A DNA stretch of 64,000 bases, taken from Castanopsis chinensis (taxonomy: Eukaryota > Streptophyta > Magnoliopsida > Fagales > Fagaceae). Below are positions 37,490-49,379 of this stretch, one piece after another. The stretch is taken from the NCBI GenBank assembly GCA_032878915.1, contig JAVQMG010000033.1, positions 62,001 to 126,000 on the forward strand. The letters run 5' to 3'. Each line of letters begins with the position of its first letter. Position 1 is the stretch's first letter. The notes under the pieces are model-generated. The model was not told where the DNA came from. It saw nothing but the letters and a program-made list of their open reading frames with translations, and did not search any database. The position numbers and the translations under genes were made by a program.

Positions 37490-38430
37490 ATTTCCAAAAC
37501 AATTTCACAATACTCTCACAATAAATTTTAAGTGGTAAGTTGTTATTAGTTGTTATTGATGGACAAAAAGTAATTTCAGCAATGGATTTTGTGGAAGGAC
37601 AAGAATCCAAGAACAGGAACAAGTGATAGGAGGCCAATGTCAAAAGAGTAGACCTCGGAAAGTACTGACACTGAACCCTCAAGGTGAATATAATAACTCA
37701 CCACAAGCACGAAAAGATTATAATATTCGAGAGCCCCCCAAAGATGCCAACATGTCCATGGAAGGGCTGAGACCCAGATCTAAAGACCATTGGGCATAAA
37801 CCAAGGAAGAGAAGGAAGATTCGTCCTCAAGTAAGAAAATGAGGAATGCAGATAAAGCATCCATCACCACTGCATTCAATACTCTGAACTCACTTAGCTG
37901 GCCGTATTAATGTAGAAATAACACTTGAATAGTGTCATCATAACTCATAGTCTAATATAGAAACCTTCTAATAAGGCTTTGATGAGACAAATATCAAGAG
38001 AAATGAAAACCTAACCCTCTAAATAGAAGGCCAAGATACAATCTGGGTGACTATATAAGGCAAAGAGGCCTCAGTGAAGAAAAAAAAATTGAAAGAAAGA
38101 GAAAAATAAAGGAACATCATTGTAATCTAAGAACAAGTGTAAAATCTATATCTCGGACCAAGCTCGAGGAAAATAATACAAGCAATCCGAGACTATTGTT
38201 AATCAATTTCCTTGTCTCATTCTCATTCTTAGCACTTATCCTTTTATTTCAAGCTTAACACACTTAAACAAGGGTAATAAAGGTTGATTGGTATCTCATC
38301 TCTATAAATTAATTGTGTGAGGTAAAAAGTTCACTTGGATAAACTTTGCCCACCACAGGTTCAAATTAGAACCAATAACAATTTACCACTTATGATTTGT
38401 TGTGAAAATATTGTAAATGTAACAATTTTT
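37490..38430. mobile_element. MITE split by an LTR-like insertion
   Basis: The left part (about 37495-37555: CAATTTCACAATACTCTCAC, AAGTGGTAAGTTGTTATTAG) and the right part (about 38345-38425) are inverted counterparts (CAATAACAATTTACCACTTA, GTTGTGAAAATATTG). An intact relative lies at 40877-41030. Between them sits an LTR-like sequence. Confidence 0.6.
37561..38256 (+). mobile_element. LTR-like sequence, probably gypsy-type
   Basis: It has the organisation of a plant LTR: a long U3-like part, a TATA box in GACTATATAAGGC (38049-38061), a transcribed region with GAGAAAAATAAAGGAACATC and TTGTAATCTAAG, and a C/T-rich end near TTCAAGCTTAACA (38256). TGGTATCTC shortly after resembles a primer-binding site start for tRNA-Met. 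Exact ends and target duplication were not found. Confidence 0.5.
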
Positions 38431-39096
38431 AGTTGGAATTCTTAATTTATTTTATACAATATAGAAATTATATTCTAGTATGATCTAAGTGTATATGTAT
38501 GTTTTTTTATTTTATACAAGATAAAAATTATACTGTAGTCTAGTTTAAGTATATATATGTGTAAAGCTCTCTTTAAAAACTTAAACAATAACCATTATCC
38601 TTCACATCATACAAACTTTATACTTGTAAAATAACCATCATGCTAAAAGTATACGGTGGTCAATTTGACATTTTCTTAAATGGCCAGTAATGTAATTAAA
38701 AATTGAGTTAAATGCAACGGGGACCTCATAAATGCGTTGATGCAAAAGTAAAGTTAGTAAACCTTTTTTTTTTTTTTTTTTTTTAATGTTTCTTAAAAAG
38801 ACATATATCCTGGTTCATGTTTCAACTTAAAAAAATAAAAAATAAAAAAAACCCTTGAAAATGAGAGAATACAGAGTGGTTTTATTTTTTCTTTATCAGA
38901 ATATACAAAATAGGTATTGACTGTAAAAAGTACATGTATATACAGAAATCCCAAGCATTGTTGGACTACAATGAATTTCCCTATCTTGTTTTTCCCTTTT
39001 CCGTGAACACAGTAAAATAAAAACTCTTCTCTGTATCAACTCATCAAGGGCCTTTCTGTTTTGGGCTGAGCTCTTATACAAATCAAGTTAAAAACT
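38431..39096. other. Spacer and probable 3' UTR of the RING-H2 gene
   Basis: AT-rich, with a T-run at 38767-38784. No other feature recognised. Confidence 0.4.
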
Positions 39097-39615
39097 TTAG
39101 AGCAGATCGTCCCCAAAGAGGTATAGAATTCTTTCAACTGCCCAGCTGGGCTGCTGAGCTCTGCATGATCCACAACTATTCAAGCTGTTCTGGAATTGTG
39201 AAGAAGTCAGCAAAGGGGCTCTACAAAGTGGACAAGTAGTCTGGTTCTGATGATCATGATCTACCCATCTATCAATGCATTCCCTGTGGAACACATGGCA
39301 ACAGTTCCTGAGCTCTCTTACCTCATCTTGCACTCTTAACTTGTTCAAGCACACAGCACAAGTGTCACAACTTTTACTCTCCTCTGCCAATCTATCTGTG
39401 ATTTCACCAAAGGTGGTCAGTATGAGATTGTCTTTTATCATCTGAGAAGAAGCCTCTGCCTCTGCATCTGCCTTAGCCTCATCAGAGGACCTGCTTCTGA
39501 CTCTGAAAGCCCAACAGTACAAGAAGACCCATCTCACCACTGCAATTACAAGAGCTGCCTTGTATAGCAGATGAGTTACTAGCAAACCCGAGGACTCTTC
39601 CAAAAAGGAACCCAT
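39097..39615 (-). CDS. Membrane-anchored RING-H2 E3 ubiquitin ligase (BRH1/RHA2-like)
   Basis: Intronless, 172 residues, complete. A hydrophobic segment (about 11-35) likely anchors it in a membrane, followed by a basic, Ser-rich stretch and an acidic linker. The RING-H2 finger shows C86-x2-C89, C105-x-H107-x2-H110-x2-C113 and C128-x2-C131, so all eight zinc ligands are present, with the E2-contacting W117 and the P after C128. The NCCHVFHRECIDRW block resembles the BRH1/RHA-type plant ligases, which act in hormone and stress signalling; I cannot tell the exact orthologue. The minus-strand promoter has a TATA-like box and a GACGTC element just upstream. Confidence 0.93.
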   Translation of the reverse strand: MGSFLEESSGLLVTHLLYKAALVIAVVRWVFLYCWAFRVRSRSSDEAKADAEAEASSQMIKDNLILTTFGEITDRLAEESKSCDTCAVCLNKLRVQDEVRELRNCCHVFHRECIDRWVDHDHQNQTTCPLCRAPLLTSSQFQNSLNSCGSCRAQQPSWAVERILYLFGDDLL

Positions 39616-39731
39616 TTGAAACAGAGATTAAGCAAGCAAAAAAAATGCCAACACAGGATTCATTTCAAAGGAGAAGAAGAGAGAAGAGAGAAGAAAGAGG
39701 AGGGGGGAAGTTCACAAATGGCTTAAAGCTT

Positions 39732-39746
39732 CTTTATAAAGACGTC
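39732..39746 (-). promoter_or_regulatory. TATA-like box next to GACGTC element
   Basis: On the minus strand GACGTC (39746-39741) directly precedes TTTATAAAG (39740-39732), about 115 bases before the RING-H2 start codon. GACGTC has the ACGT core bound by plant bZIP factors; the TATA position suits a start site about 80-90 bases upstream of the ATG. Confidence 0.5.
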
Positions 39747-40002
39747 TAAAGTTGATAGATTCGATAGGTATTGGTGTGGAGTGGAGTCATTTGCTTGCTT
39801 TTACTACTATAATTTTCTTCTGAATTAAAAGGCTTAAAGCGAAAGTGTGGCCGACGCCGCCTAGTCATTGAGTCACTTCCGCGTGGATGCATTAGGTGTA
39901 ATCCACAAGGGCGGTGGGTCTATCATGGGAACTTTTTTGACGAATCGAAGTGACATTGGCCTGAATTTAAGTGGATCCTGGCAATCATGGAATTATCTTT
40001 AT

Positions 40003-40033
<31 letters not shown>

Positions 40034-40775
40034 TCTTGAATCTTTGAGATAAATTATAGTTTAGGCTAAAGCTAAAGCAACTTGAGGGGCACATATGCCT
40101 ACTTTTGTTGTTCTCTAGTCGGTGGGATTCTCACTTTTCAGACATAAGATGTAAGATTCTACGCCTTTTAATTCCTGGAGATAATTCTTCAAGACAAAGG
40201 ATAGGGGAAGGGAGTCCGTCCAAGAATTTTTTTTTAGGTTTGTTATTAAAAAACTCAAATTATTCTCAATTTAATAAAGGTAAAACTTAAGTAAAAAAAA
40301 AAATAATAAAAGTAAAACTTAAATATATTAACATTAGTTTCTATGCATCAGCGTTGCACATACTTAAAGGCTTTTTAATTTATTATTATTTTTTTAGAAT
40401 CAAACTTTTCACCAAAATTCTAGGAGAGCGATGAATGTTTAAAAAGTAAATAAAAAAAAAATTTCCTAATAAAGAAGACGGTGTAAAGTAAGATAAAATT
40501 AGAGTAATTTTTGTTTTTGAAATATTGTGAGAGAGGAAGAGGGACTTTTCTATAGGTTTATTTGAATTGCCACATTGATAGAGAGAGAGTGTGTGAGAGA
40601 AGAGAGGTGTTAATATTAAGGTTAAGGTTAAGTGGGTTAACAACGGTTTTCTTTAAGCACAAGCTCTAGACAGGTGTCTATCTCAGGTATTGACACCTGA
40701 GATAGGCCGGGGTTTTACAATAGGGCAATGATTTGTTGCAAATTAAGTTATAGCAACTCTGTCTAGAGCTGCAAC

Positions 40776-40817
<42 letters not shown>

Positions 40818-40876
40818 TCAGATTTTTAGAAGCACCACGTGATCCCACCTACCTCACTCCTCGTAATCTTACAATA
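39747..40876. other. Intergenic region, no gene seen
   Basis: Contains (TA)n runs at about 40004-40032 and 40780-40813 and a short inverted repeat near 40670-40705 (GACAGGTGTC-TATCTCAG, then CACCTGAGATAG). No coding frame supported. Confidence 0.5.
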
Positions 40877-41030
40877 AGAAATGTTATGGTCACAACATTT
40901 TCCTAATAAATACTAAGTTAGAAGAAAAAAAAAAAAAATTTTAGTGCTAGTTTCAAATTAGAACCAATAACAACTTACCACTTATAATTTGCTGTAAAAG
41001 TGTTATGAAAACGTTGTTGACATATCACTT
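40877..41030. mobile_element. MITE of the AAGTGGTAAGTTGTTATTGG family
   Basis: Left end ATGTTATGGTCACAACATTT; right end, reverse-complemented, begins ATGTCAACAACGTTTTCAT. The right arm includes CCAATAACAACTTACCACTT, also found in both halves of the split element at 37490-38430. Confidence 0.6.
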
Positions 41031-41039
41031 CTCATCTTA

Positions 41040-42350
41040 AAATGTCTCTCCCTCTCTCTCTTGGCAGGCCATAAGGCATTTTCTTTTCTTTTTCATTCTC
41101 TCTCTCACACACACACACACACACACTCCTCCTTACTCTCTCTCACTCTCCCACCAATGCACCACTCCATCATCACCTTCACCATCATTATTTTGGCAAG
41201 TTTTATTGGAAAACTCCAAGAGAACCTCTAAAGCGTTTTTATCTCTTTTATTTGAGGTAAAAACTCTTATTATATTTGTGGGTTTTCATATTGTGCTAAA
41301 GGTTCTTCTAATCTAAACTTTTGAAGTGATACTCCTGTGATTAAGTATATGGGTTTTGATTTGATGGACTTATGTGATAAGTTGTTTATGGTTTTTAAAA
41401 ATGGAGGCCATTTGAGATTTACTTATGGTGAAAATTTATGGTTTTGGATTTCTAACATTAAATGATTGGTAAATCTAAAATTCATTTCTATTGGGTTTAT
41501 TTGGAGCTAGTGAAGAGTTTAGATGGGCTTTATTTTGGTGGATATTGTGATATATCTTATGTCTTGGGTCTCTCTTGAATATGTTGTATATGGGAGCAAC
41601 TTATAAGGTGTTGGGACTTTATTTTAAATGAGTTTATCGGATGGTATCCCAAATTTTTAAATATATAGGCTTGCCTGCAATAGTTGCTTAATTAGCACTT
41701 TCTATTTAATAGCTAGACACAATTTTAAACTTCATACTTATCATGATAGGTTTGCTTGACATTATTTAGGTTTTAGTTGTCCCCCTTTGGAGCTTTGGAA
41801 GCTACGCTTTTTGTGGATTGCAGGGTAAATAGCTATTTAATTGGATTTTTGAAAATAGTCATATTGCTTAAAACATTATTTTTGGTTTAAATACATTTTT
41901 AGAAATTTTTTAGGGAAACAATATTTTCCTAAAAAGTGTTGTGTTGTAATCTTAATTTATATGATTATTTATAAAAAGTGCATCATGTTTTATATTGCAT
42001 ATGGGGAAGTGCATGAATTGTTGGCATAGGAAATATAAACATTGTTGATTTAATCCTTTGATAATGGATTTCATGAAATTATTGTATTGTTGCAATTTCT
42101 AAAGATGTTTTTAACTTGACTAGTGATATTTGGGACATCGACAAAAATCCTTATTGACAAGTAAAGATTTTGAAAATGTTGAGAACTTTGTAACAATTTT
42201 GGTTATTTAAGGTTTTTTTTAATCTACATGGAATTGTGTTATGAAATTGAATATATTGACCTGTGAATTCTTTATGTTGGTTTTACTCTTGTGCTGTGAC
42301 ATGTGTGATTACCCAACCAGATGTCACTGTCTTTCTGACATTGGTATCTT
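41040..42350 (+). mobile_element. Truncated LTR-like repeat related to the element at 58035
   Basis: Shares an ordered series of diverged blocks with 58180-59500: a C/T-rich leader, TCTTTTATTTGAGGTAAAAA, GATGGACTTAT/GTAGACTTATT, TAGTCATATTGC, ATATTTTCCTAAAAA and GGGGAA(G/A)TGCATGAATTGTT. Neither LTR end is recognisable. It includes a (CA)n run near 41108-41127. No protein frame. Confidence 0.6.
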
Positions 42351-42403
42351 CGCACCCTAGAAAGTAAACTAGTAAACCAAACCAAACTAAATTACATCAA
42401 TTT

Positions 42404-42439
<36 letters not shown>

Positions 42440-43872
42440 AAATATTCATAAAGATGTTTGAGCTAAAGTGAAACACTGAACACTAAGTGTTCTTCCCTTT
42501 TATTTAACGATATCATATGTCAGTTTTTACCTATTTTCTCTTTACATATATAATGGCAAAGATTTTGTGATTTAACATTTTATATATTAGGGGGAAAAAG
42601 AGAAACATTATTTTATTATCCCAATCACACATCAAATAAAGAAATTAAGATATTTCAAAACATAACTAGCAAAAAGAAAAAAAAAAGGTGAACAGATTGA
42701 AAAGAAAGGATACATAATTTCCAGAAATGAAAATTTATGTATATCTTTAAATTTTGGATGAAATAGTAGGATATTTATTAAAAGAAACAGGCCATATAGC
42801 AAAACAGACAGGCCGAAACAGGGCCAAATTACGTACAGAACAGGATAAAAGGAACCCAAAGTGGGTCAATCAAACCATACAAGCCCAGACCACAACTCAA
42901 AGAAACAGAATCCTACAAAATTGAAAATTCAAGTCATGAAACAGAGAGAAACAGAGCACTGCTTGGTTAACATCCTGATTCAATAATAGACTTGAGGACA
43001 GATCTTGTAGCATTTTAAACTCTCAATTACTATAATGTTATCGTTCAAAATACTTACTGAGACGAATCAAAAACCAGGATTTACAATCTGTAAAAATCTT
43101 CAGAAATGAACAAATATTGTTCATTAAGTTTAAATTCATAATTGCTGCAGGACTTGTTGGGAAGTAGAGAGGACCAATCACCATTTTATTTTATTTTTTT
43201 GGGATCAATTACAGAAAAAGAACAAATATTGTTCATTAAGTTTAAATTCATAATTGCTGCAGGACTTGTTGGGAAGTAGAGAGGACCAATCACCATTTTA
43301 TTTTATTTTTTTGGGATCAATTACAGAAAAAGTACATAACAGACCAAACACAGGAACAACAGGTAAAGAATCCAAACTAAACAACAGAGCTATTCAGCCC
43401 TGACACAGCAAAACAACTCCTGTGCATCCAAGCTTACTGATTGAAACAAAAAAGACAAACAAATGCCAATGACAGAGGCCATTACATCACTAGATGAGAG
43501 AGTCTTCTGGTCATCAATTACAGCAAACAATAGCACTCTGCACTCCAATCTGAGGACCATTCGCCTTCTCTTTTGCAAACTTCCAAACAGTATTCTTTAG
43601 CCAATGTAACTAGATATGGTGAAACAGTTTAGAAGCTATGTTTCACAAGCTGATGACTATTTAAATGGGTAATCATTAAAACTAAGAAACATTGGTTCAT
43701 GCTAAACATTCAAAGAGCTACTGAGTTACTACTTGCTAGTAATCATTCATATGGCTTATTGGCTTATCGTCATCTAAAAGCTGCTAACACTTATTTTGGA
43801 CAATAGCAACTTTCTCTGTTTTCGGATCAACATTTGTCATGGACTCAGTTCTATCGTTTCATTAGCATGAGA
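42351..43872. other. Spacer and probable 3' region of the NAC gene
   Basis: (TA)n at about 42411-42434. A perfect 112-bp tandem duplication occupies 43109-43332. No gene supported. Confidence 0.5.
43109..43332. repeat. Perfect 112-bp tandem duplication
   Basis: 43109-43220 and 43221-43332 are identical as read, starting AACAAATATTGTTCATTAAG and ending TTACAGAAAAAG. Confidence 0.97.
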
Positions 43873-45498
43873 TTAAGAACATGCCTTTTGAGTACGATTC
43901 TTCCTTGATATTCCTTCCTTTCTCTTGTAAAGCTTACACAAAATCCATTTATCAATCTGGAAGAAGAAAAAATCAATAATAATTAGATCTACAACAGATG
44001 ACAAAAATGATGTTTGGGGAAAAAAAATACAGAAATTCAAATAAGATTATAAAAAAATAAAAGCTAAAACAAAAGGATAAATCTACTTACCCTCTTTCCA
44101 TTTTTAATTCTTGGATTTCTTTCAATAGAAGGATGAGTAATTCTATATTCTTTCACGATCCAATTTGTCTTGTCACCGCTTAGAGGATTTCCTCTATGGA
44201 AAACAAATTTCTTCTTATACCCAACTACAGTTTCTTTGGATTTGATTTCCTTGTCATCTCCCATGGCCTTCCAATATCCATTACCAGATGCTAGAATTGG
44301 ACGTTTTCCTCTTCGATACTGTTGTCTCCTTCGAGTAAAAAAGTACCATGCAGTTTCTCCATAATTGCTGTTGTTTTTTGTTAGATCATCCAGACTGTTA
44401 GATTTTACTTAGTTTTTTATATATGTAAAAGAAAGTTAGAAAAGCAAGCTTAAGAAATTGCTCATGAAACTTGTATGAAAAATCTATTTTATACGCGATT
44501 TTAAGAGAAATTTAAAAAAGAGATGGTATATATACACTGAAAATTAAAGGAGGTTCCAACTTCCAAGCATGTATATAAATTAGTAAGTACATAATCTGGC
44601 AAGCCCATGATTCTTTTGTTCGGATTAATAAATAATTTAACAAAAGTTACTCTAACATCGCATAAAAATATCAAACTGATCCATTCCACTGAAAACAATC
44701 AAAGATTAATGAAAAGAAACCCTGTAAAACATCTAGGATGCATGGACACATACATGAACAGGGGTACGGATTCAACAAGAGCAATTTTTGAAAAATTACA
44801 ATATAAAACAACAAGTACAACACGGATACAGCACTCATGAAGTGTCCGTCCATCCTAGTAAAACATACATGCAAGTAAACTAGTTACTACATGAAATGTC
44901 CTGTCATTGATTCTTTCTTTCTTTCTTTCTTTCAGATTAATTACAATTAGCAAAAGAAGCTAAAAACAATCAAAGAAAGTTAAAAATAAACCCAAAAAAG
45001 CATGCATGTACGTAAACTAAACTATATATAGTGACTACATAATAAGAACCTGCAATCCTTTCGGGAGGGGCGGCTATAGAGTAGTTCATCTTCATCATCC
45101 ACAACCCGATTACAAGGCAAGGGTTGATTCAAGATCTTCTTGATCAAATAATGCACGATGAGGTCGTAGTCAGTGGGGCGAAACTTATACCCGAAGTTGC
45201 AGCTCTGCTGCTTCTGTGCTGGTTCCTCAACCTCCTCATCCTCATCCTCATCATCTTGCAGCCCCATCAGCAAATCATCGAGGAACTCTGCTAAATAATA
45301 TTGCTCTTCCGGATCTTCTTCTTCTTCTTCTTGGTCTGCTTCTTTTTCCTCAACACGATGAAATGAACTTGATGCGTGCCCTTCTTGGTCTGCAGGTTCT
45401 TTTTCCTCATCATGATAAAATGAACTTGTTGCGTACGGAGGTGGTGACGATGGTGGTGAATTATCAAAATCACCACTATTCTCGGGAGAAGTAAACAT
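43873..45498 (-). CDS. NAC transcription factor with acidic N-terminal extension
   Basis: Exons 45498-45050, 44394-44091 and 43956-43873 join in frame (GT-AG) into 278 residues. The NAC domain, a plant DNA-binding and dimerisation domain, starts only at about residue 101: subdomain A FGYKFRPTDYDLIVHYL, then GETAWYFFTRR, GNGYWKAMG, GYKKKFVFHRG...WIVKEYR and, in exon 3, IDKWILCKLYKRK. The exon borders are those usual for NAC genes. Unusually, about 100 residues of Ser/Pro- then Glu/Asp-rich sequence precede it, and only about 15 residues follow, so the usual C-terminal activation region is missing; the acidic N-terminus may stand in for it. Start chosen at ATG 45498 (MFTSPENSG); an upstream in-frame ATG at 45567 is possible but lies before a less NAC-like stretch. 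Confidence 0.88.
45325..45432 (-). repeat. In-gene duplication coding an acidic repeat
   Basis: In NAC exon 1 the segments coding ATSSFYHDEEKEPADQEGH and ASSSFHRVEEKEADQE are adjacent and alike also at base level, an in-frame duplication of about 54 bases. Confidence 0.75.
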
Positions 45499-45699
45499 TG
45501 CCACAAAACGTAACTTTGAAACACGATTATCAAAATGAGCAATCTGTGTACAGTACAATACGAACAAAAAATGAGCCTTTTCCTTTTCCTTTTATATACA
45601 AACGGAGAGAGTAAAGGAAACTCGAAAGAGGCGGGAAAACCCTTAACTAATTTTATAACTGATTTTGACAAATTCTGTTAATCTAATCTAAAGTAATTG
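45499..45699. promoter_or_regulatory. Upstream region of the NAC gene
   Basis: About 200 bases between the NAC start and a degenerate C-JID fragment on the other strand. No clear TATA box; TTTATATAC near 45591 on the plus strand is AT-rich but unremarkable. Confidence 0.3.
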
Positions 45700-46140
45700 T
45701 GTTGGGTTTCGTACTATTAGTTTTTGGGGAACTGAGATGCCAAAATGGTTTAATCATCAAAGTGTTGATAATTCCATATTTCTCTTTGTTGGTCGCAAAT
45801 TTCCAAAATTGGCTGTCTGTATTGTTCCTGGACGAGAGTTTGTTTCTGTCTCTGTTTAGATCAGTATTTTGGACGTTTATCTACATTCGCAGGAAAAAAT
45901 ATACATTTATTTTCTCCAACTCCACGATCTCTGCAAAGACATTTGAATGAATCAAATCCAACTGACCAGAATCTTGTTGAGGTTTCAATCACATATATCA
46001 CCCATCATAATGGGTATTTTATAAAAAGGTGGGGGGTCCACGAAGAATGCACCTGTCCTCCTCAAGAATCTGCTAATGCACCTATTTGGTATTCTATAAA
46101 ATGGTTGGGGGTCCAAGTAGATGATGTTGTTGAGTACTAG
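45700..46140 (+). pseudogene. TNL C-terminal (C-JID-like) fragment I
   Basis: One frame reads GTEMPKWFNHQSVDNSIFLF and GRKFPKLAVCIV, the pattern (IP-x-WF-x-HQS...) that opens the post-LRR domain of TIR-NBS-LRR resistance proteins. It stops after about 40 codons; the tail (NLVEVSITYITHHN...KRWGVHE) follows in a shifted frame from about 45945 and ends at 46140. No LRR, NB-ARC or TIR sequence is nearby. A broken relic. Confidence 0.7.
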
Positions 46141-47730
46141 CCAACTTCGAAGAAACAGAGGACACTTTGATGAACTCTAGAGAAATATGCCTCAATCAAA
46201 AAATTACATTGAAACCGTTTCTCTTCCGTTGTTTCTGTCCGGTTTCCTTTCACATTTGATGCCAAGGTATGTTTCCCATTTTCGTAGCACTGTTTCATTT
46301 GCGACTTTTACCCAACTTATAAGTATTTATTGTGTTTCTACAAAAAAAAAAAAAAAAAAAATTTGGGAACTAAATAAGTTTCTGAACATAAAAATTGTTA
46401 TTTATAAAATAATTATTTCATTTTTGTTAATTGGTCTTATTTTTTTTGTTAATGCAATTGATTGCGATGGTTGCAGTTGAAGTCACTGGTAGGCCCCAAA
46501 TTTCCATTTGCCTTGGATGAGAGCCCAATCTGGTATGATTTTGTGTTTTTTTTAATCTAATTTTTCAAATTGAGATGCATAATTTCTGCTTAGCTTACCA
46601 TGTAGCCTTACCATGGTGAGGAAAGATCTTGCAATTGTTTCCTAGTTTTATTCATTCATTCAGACTTAATTGGTTTCTTGATTTAAAAAATTATGTACAC
46701 TAGTCGCTTAGAATCCTGAATTTTGTAGAAAATGTGTATGATTTTGAATTTTAGAAGCTACATCAAATTTGTTGGTTGTGTACAAGATTGTTTGAGATAA
46801 ATCGTAAATGATTTGCATTACAGCATCACACCTGAATGGTCTATAATAATTTACTAGGTTAGCCGGTCATTTAAGTTATGCTAACCAAAAATTAGAAAGG
46901 CTGTGCATTTTAATGTCTTTGGTTGGGTCTCTGGAAGAATATAGTTCATATTTAACTGGTTGAAGAGCTGATTTTCAAAGATATTATCTAAAAGCATAGG
47001 TCTTTTGATATTTTTTGTTCTCTCTCTATTAATTAGGAATATTTAATATAGTGAGGATCACAGGGCCACGATTTCTTTATTGTTGGCATAGCAATAGTAG
47101 CGGCTGTTATAACTCTTTTATTCCTTTAAGTTTTTGCATTTAAATGATCTTTCTATCCTTTAGGATCCTCTGTCCATATTTTATAGCCAATTCTCTAAAG
47201 GTCAAACTAAATTTTCAAAGTAGTTCGAGTCACCCTATTGCCATTAGAATACAAGACAAGCAATTAACTGGAAAGCTTCAATTTCAAGTCAGTCTTATGC
47301 AAGTAGAAAGACAGTTGGAAAATGAAAATCAACATTTAATAGGTTGACCTAGTTCTGAATTCTGCAGAAGGTTATGAACTATAAGCATCTCAAAGTTCGA
47401 GGCATACTGTGAATTGAAGACAAGGGCAGTCAAGCAAATTTTGTGTGGAACCTTCAAAAAAAAAATACTTTGATGAGCCCCCTACACTGAGGTAAACTTG
47501 AAGCTCCTTCTCTGCACATTGATGAAGTCACTTAGACCCAGACTTGGCTTAACCTTGCATTACAAATACAAGATGAGACACAATGTTTCCTTCAAGTCGG
47601 AGGAAATAACAAACCTTTCAAGAACTCAAAGAATTGCCTCTTGGCATGCTTGTCCTCAGGTAAATAATATCCATAGACATTTGTTTATTTAAGAACTTGC
47701 CTCATTCAACTTTCTGCATAAACAACATAT
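46141..47730. other. Spacer between C-JID fragments, no gene supported
   Basis: AT-rich; an A-run at 46342-46359. A frame around 47498-47690 may be a decayed exon of the same locus, but I see no clear domain. Confidence 0.4.
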
Positions 47731-48640
47731 TTGATGAGAACAAGGAGGGTTTGTGCTTTACTTGGAATAGACTCAGGTATCAGGGGTACTACCAAAGATT
47801 CAAACTTCAGTTCCATCCAGTTAAGCATTTTGGGTGAGAATGAACTCAGTAATTGTATCAATAGAGGCGTTGAGCATTGGTTTAGAAGCAACTTTCAGGT
47901 CTCTCTCTTTCACACTCACACTTACACTGTCTCTTTCTCACTCTCTCATGAAGCTCCATATTTTCTATTTTAAAGGGCTACTCTAGTCAACGCTATATTT
48001 ATAATGATTTTTTTCCTAAATGTGAAATTCCAGAGTGGTTTTGCCATCGTTCTTTATTGAGAATCCAGCTACCTCCAAATCTTTATACTAATTCTGACTG
48101 GGTAGGAATTGCTCTATTTGCTACATGCACAGTGCACAAGCATCCAGCCCTCATTCTTGACAATTCAGCTACGAAAATTTCTCATGGCTTTTCTTGTTCT
48201 TTGAGAAGTGACATGGGCAGCTGGACGATGTCAAATAAACATTACATAACTGAGTCTGAACATAGCAAATTTATTTGGTTAAAACAACGTAAATTCATTT
48301 GGATCATGCATGTACCTCATGCTCAATTTTCAGATAAGTTGAATTGTAGCAACCTCTTAACTGCTTTATTTGGTAGTGATAGCCAAGACTTGATGGTGTA
48401 GAACTGTGGTTACAGTCTTGTGTACCAGCAAAATGTGTGAGAGTTGGTGCAAACATTAATCCAATGCTCAACCATGTTTTCTGATAATTCCGATCTCATC
48501 CATCAATTTACTACTCATCAATCTAGAACAAAGCAGCAGAGCCATAATGATGATAATGTTGAGGGCGAAACCAGCGGAACTGGTGGATCTAATGGGACAT
48601 TAAGAGGGCTTCTGGAAAAAATAAAGTAGTACAGCCGTGA
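47731..48640 (+). pseudogene. TNL C-JID fragment II (stop and frameshift)
   Basis: A first part codes LLGIDSGIRGTTKDSNFSSI...GVEHWFRSNF. It is followed, after a C/T-rich intron-like stretch, by CEIPEWFCHRSLLRIQLPPN and the rest of a C-JID, with FSCSLRSDMGSW and ITESEHSKFIWLKQRKF. This segment is nearly identical to 61555-62420. In this copy the codon CAG after DLMV is TAG (48400), and AATGTGGGAG has become AATGTGTGAG, creating a further in-frame stop. So this is the dead copy of the pair. Confidence 0.8.
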
Positions 48641-48670
48641 TGATGATGATGATGATGATGATGAAGATGA
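48637..48670 (+). repeat. (GAT)n microsatellite
   Basis: About nine GAT/ATG triplets, lying in a second degenerate copy of the GGCGAAACCAGCGGAACTGG motif just after fragment II. It would code poly-Asp in frame. Confidence 0.8.
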
Positions 48671-48830
48671 GGGAGAAACCAGTGGAATTGGCTGATCTAA
48701 TGGGACATTGAGAGTGCCACATTATCAGGAAAAAGTTTGTGCAACTTGCTATAAAAAATTCATTGATGCTAGGGGCCAACCCATTATTGTCATTGTCAAG
48801 AACACTCTGAGGTACCTCTCTGTTTCTCTC

Positions 48831-49379
48831 ATGACCTTTATATGTCTAATTTACAAGACTTTCATTTACACGTTACACCACTATCTATAACCTTCTATAC
48901 CATTGTTAAAGAGAGCACAGCTTTTTTGGTGTCTATTTTTTAAATGATCCAAAATACTCTTATACATTAATTATAATAAGTTTAAAAAGCTTAAACTAAT
49001 AAGATCAAATAAAAAATAATGAACTTCGATCATCTAACTTTTGAATACACATGTTGCACTTGTGATTATAATTCTGATATAATCCCATAAATTTTTGAAA
49101 GTCCAAATATTTTTACAAAAGGTTTTGTGTTTTGAAAGTTCATATTTTTCCACGTCATTATTCTAATATGTACTTTTTAGTTGAGTTTAACTTTTATAAA
49201 TTTTTTTTATAAAACCTCTTATATTTATCCCATCAATTGATAAACGCTTATCAAATATTAACTACTATAAGTCTATAATTATCAAATTTATATTTTGTTG
49301 AAATTTTCCCAACATTGTATGTGTTACTAAATAGTTATCAATATATCTATTTTACAGGAATTTCATTTACACTATCTAT
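48831..49379. other. Spacer, nothing recognised
   Basis: AT-rich DNA between C-JID fragments II and III. Confidence 0.4.

Noticed and set aside
45216..45494. His/Pro- and Leu-rich plus-strand frame
   Set aside because: Antisense of the acidic repeat region of NAC exon 1.
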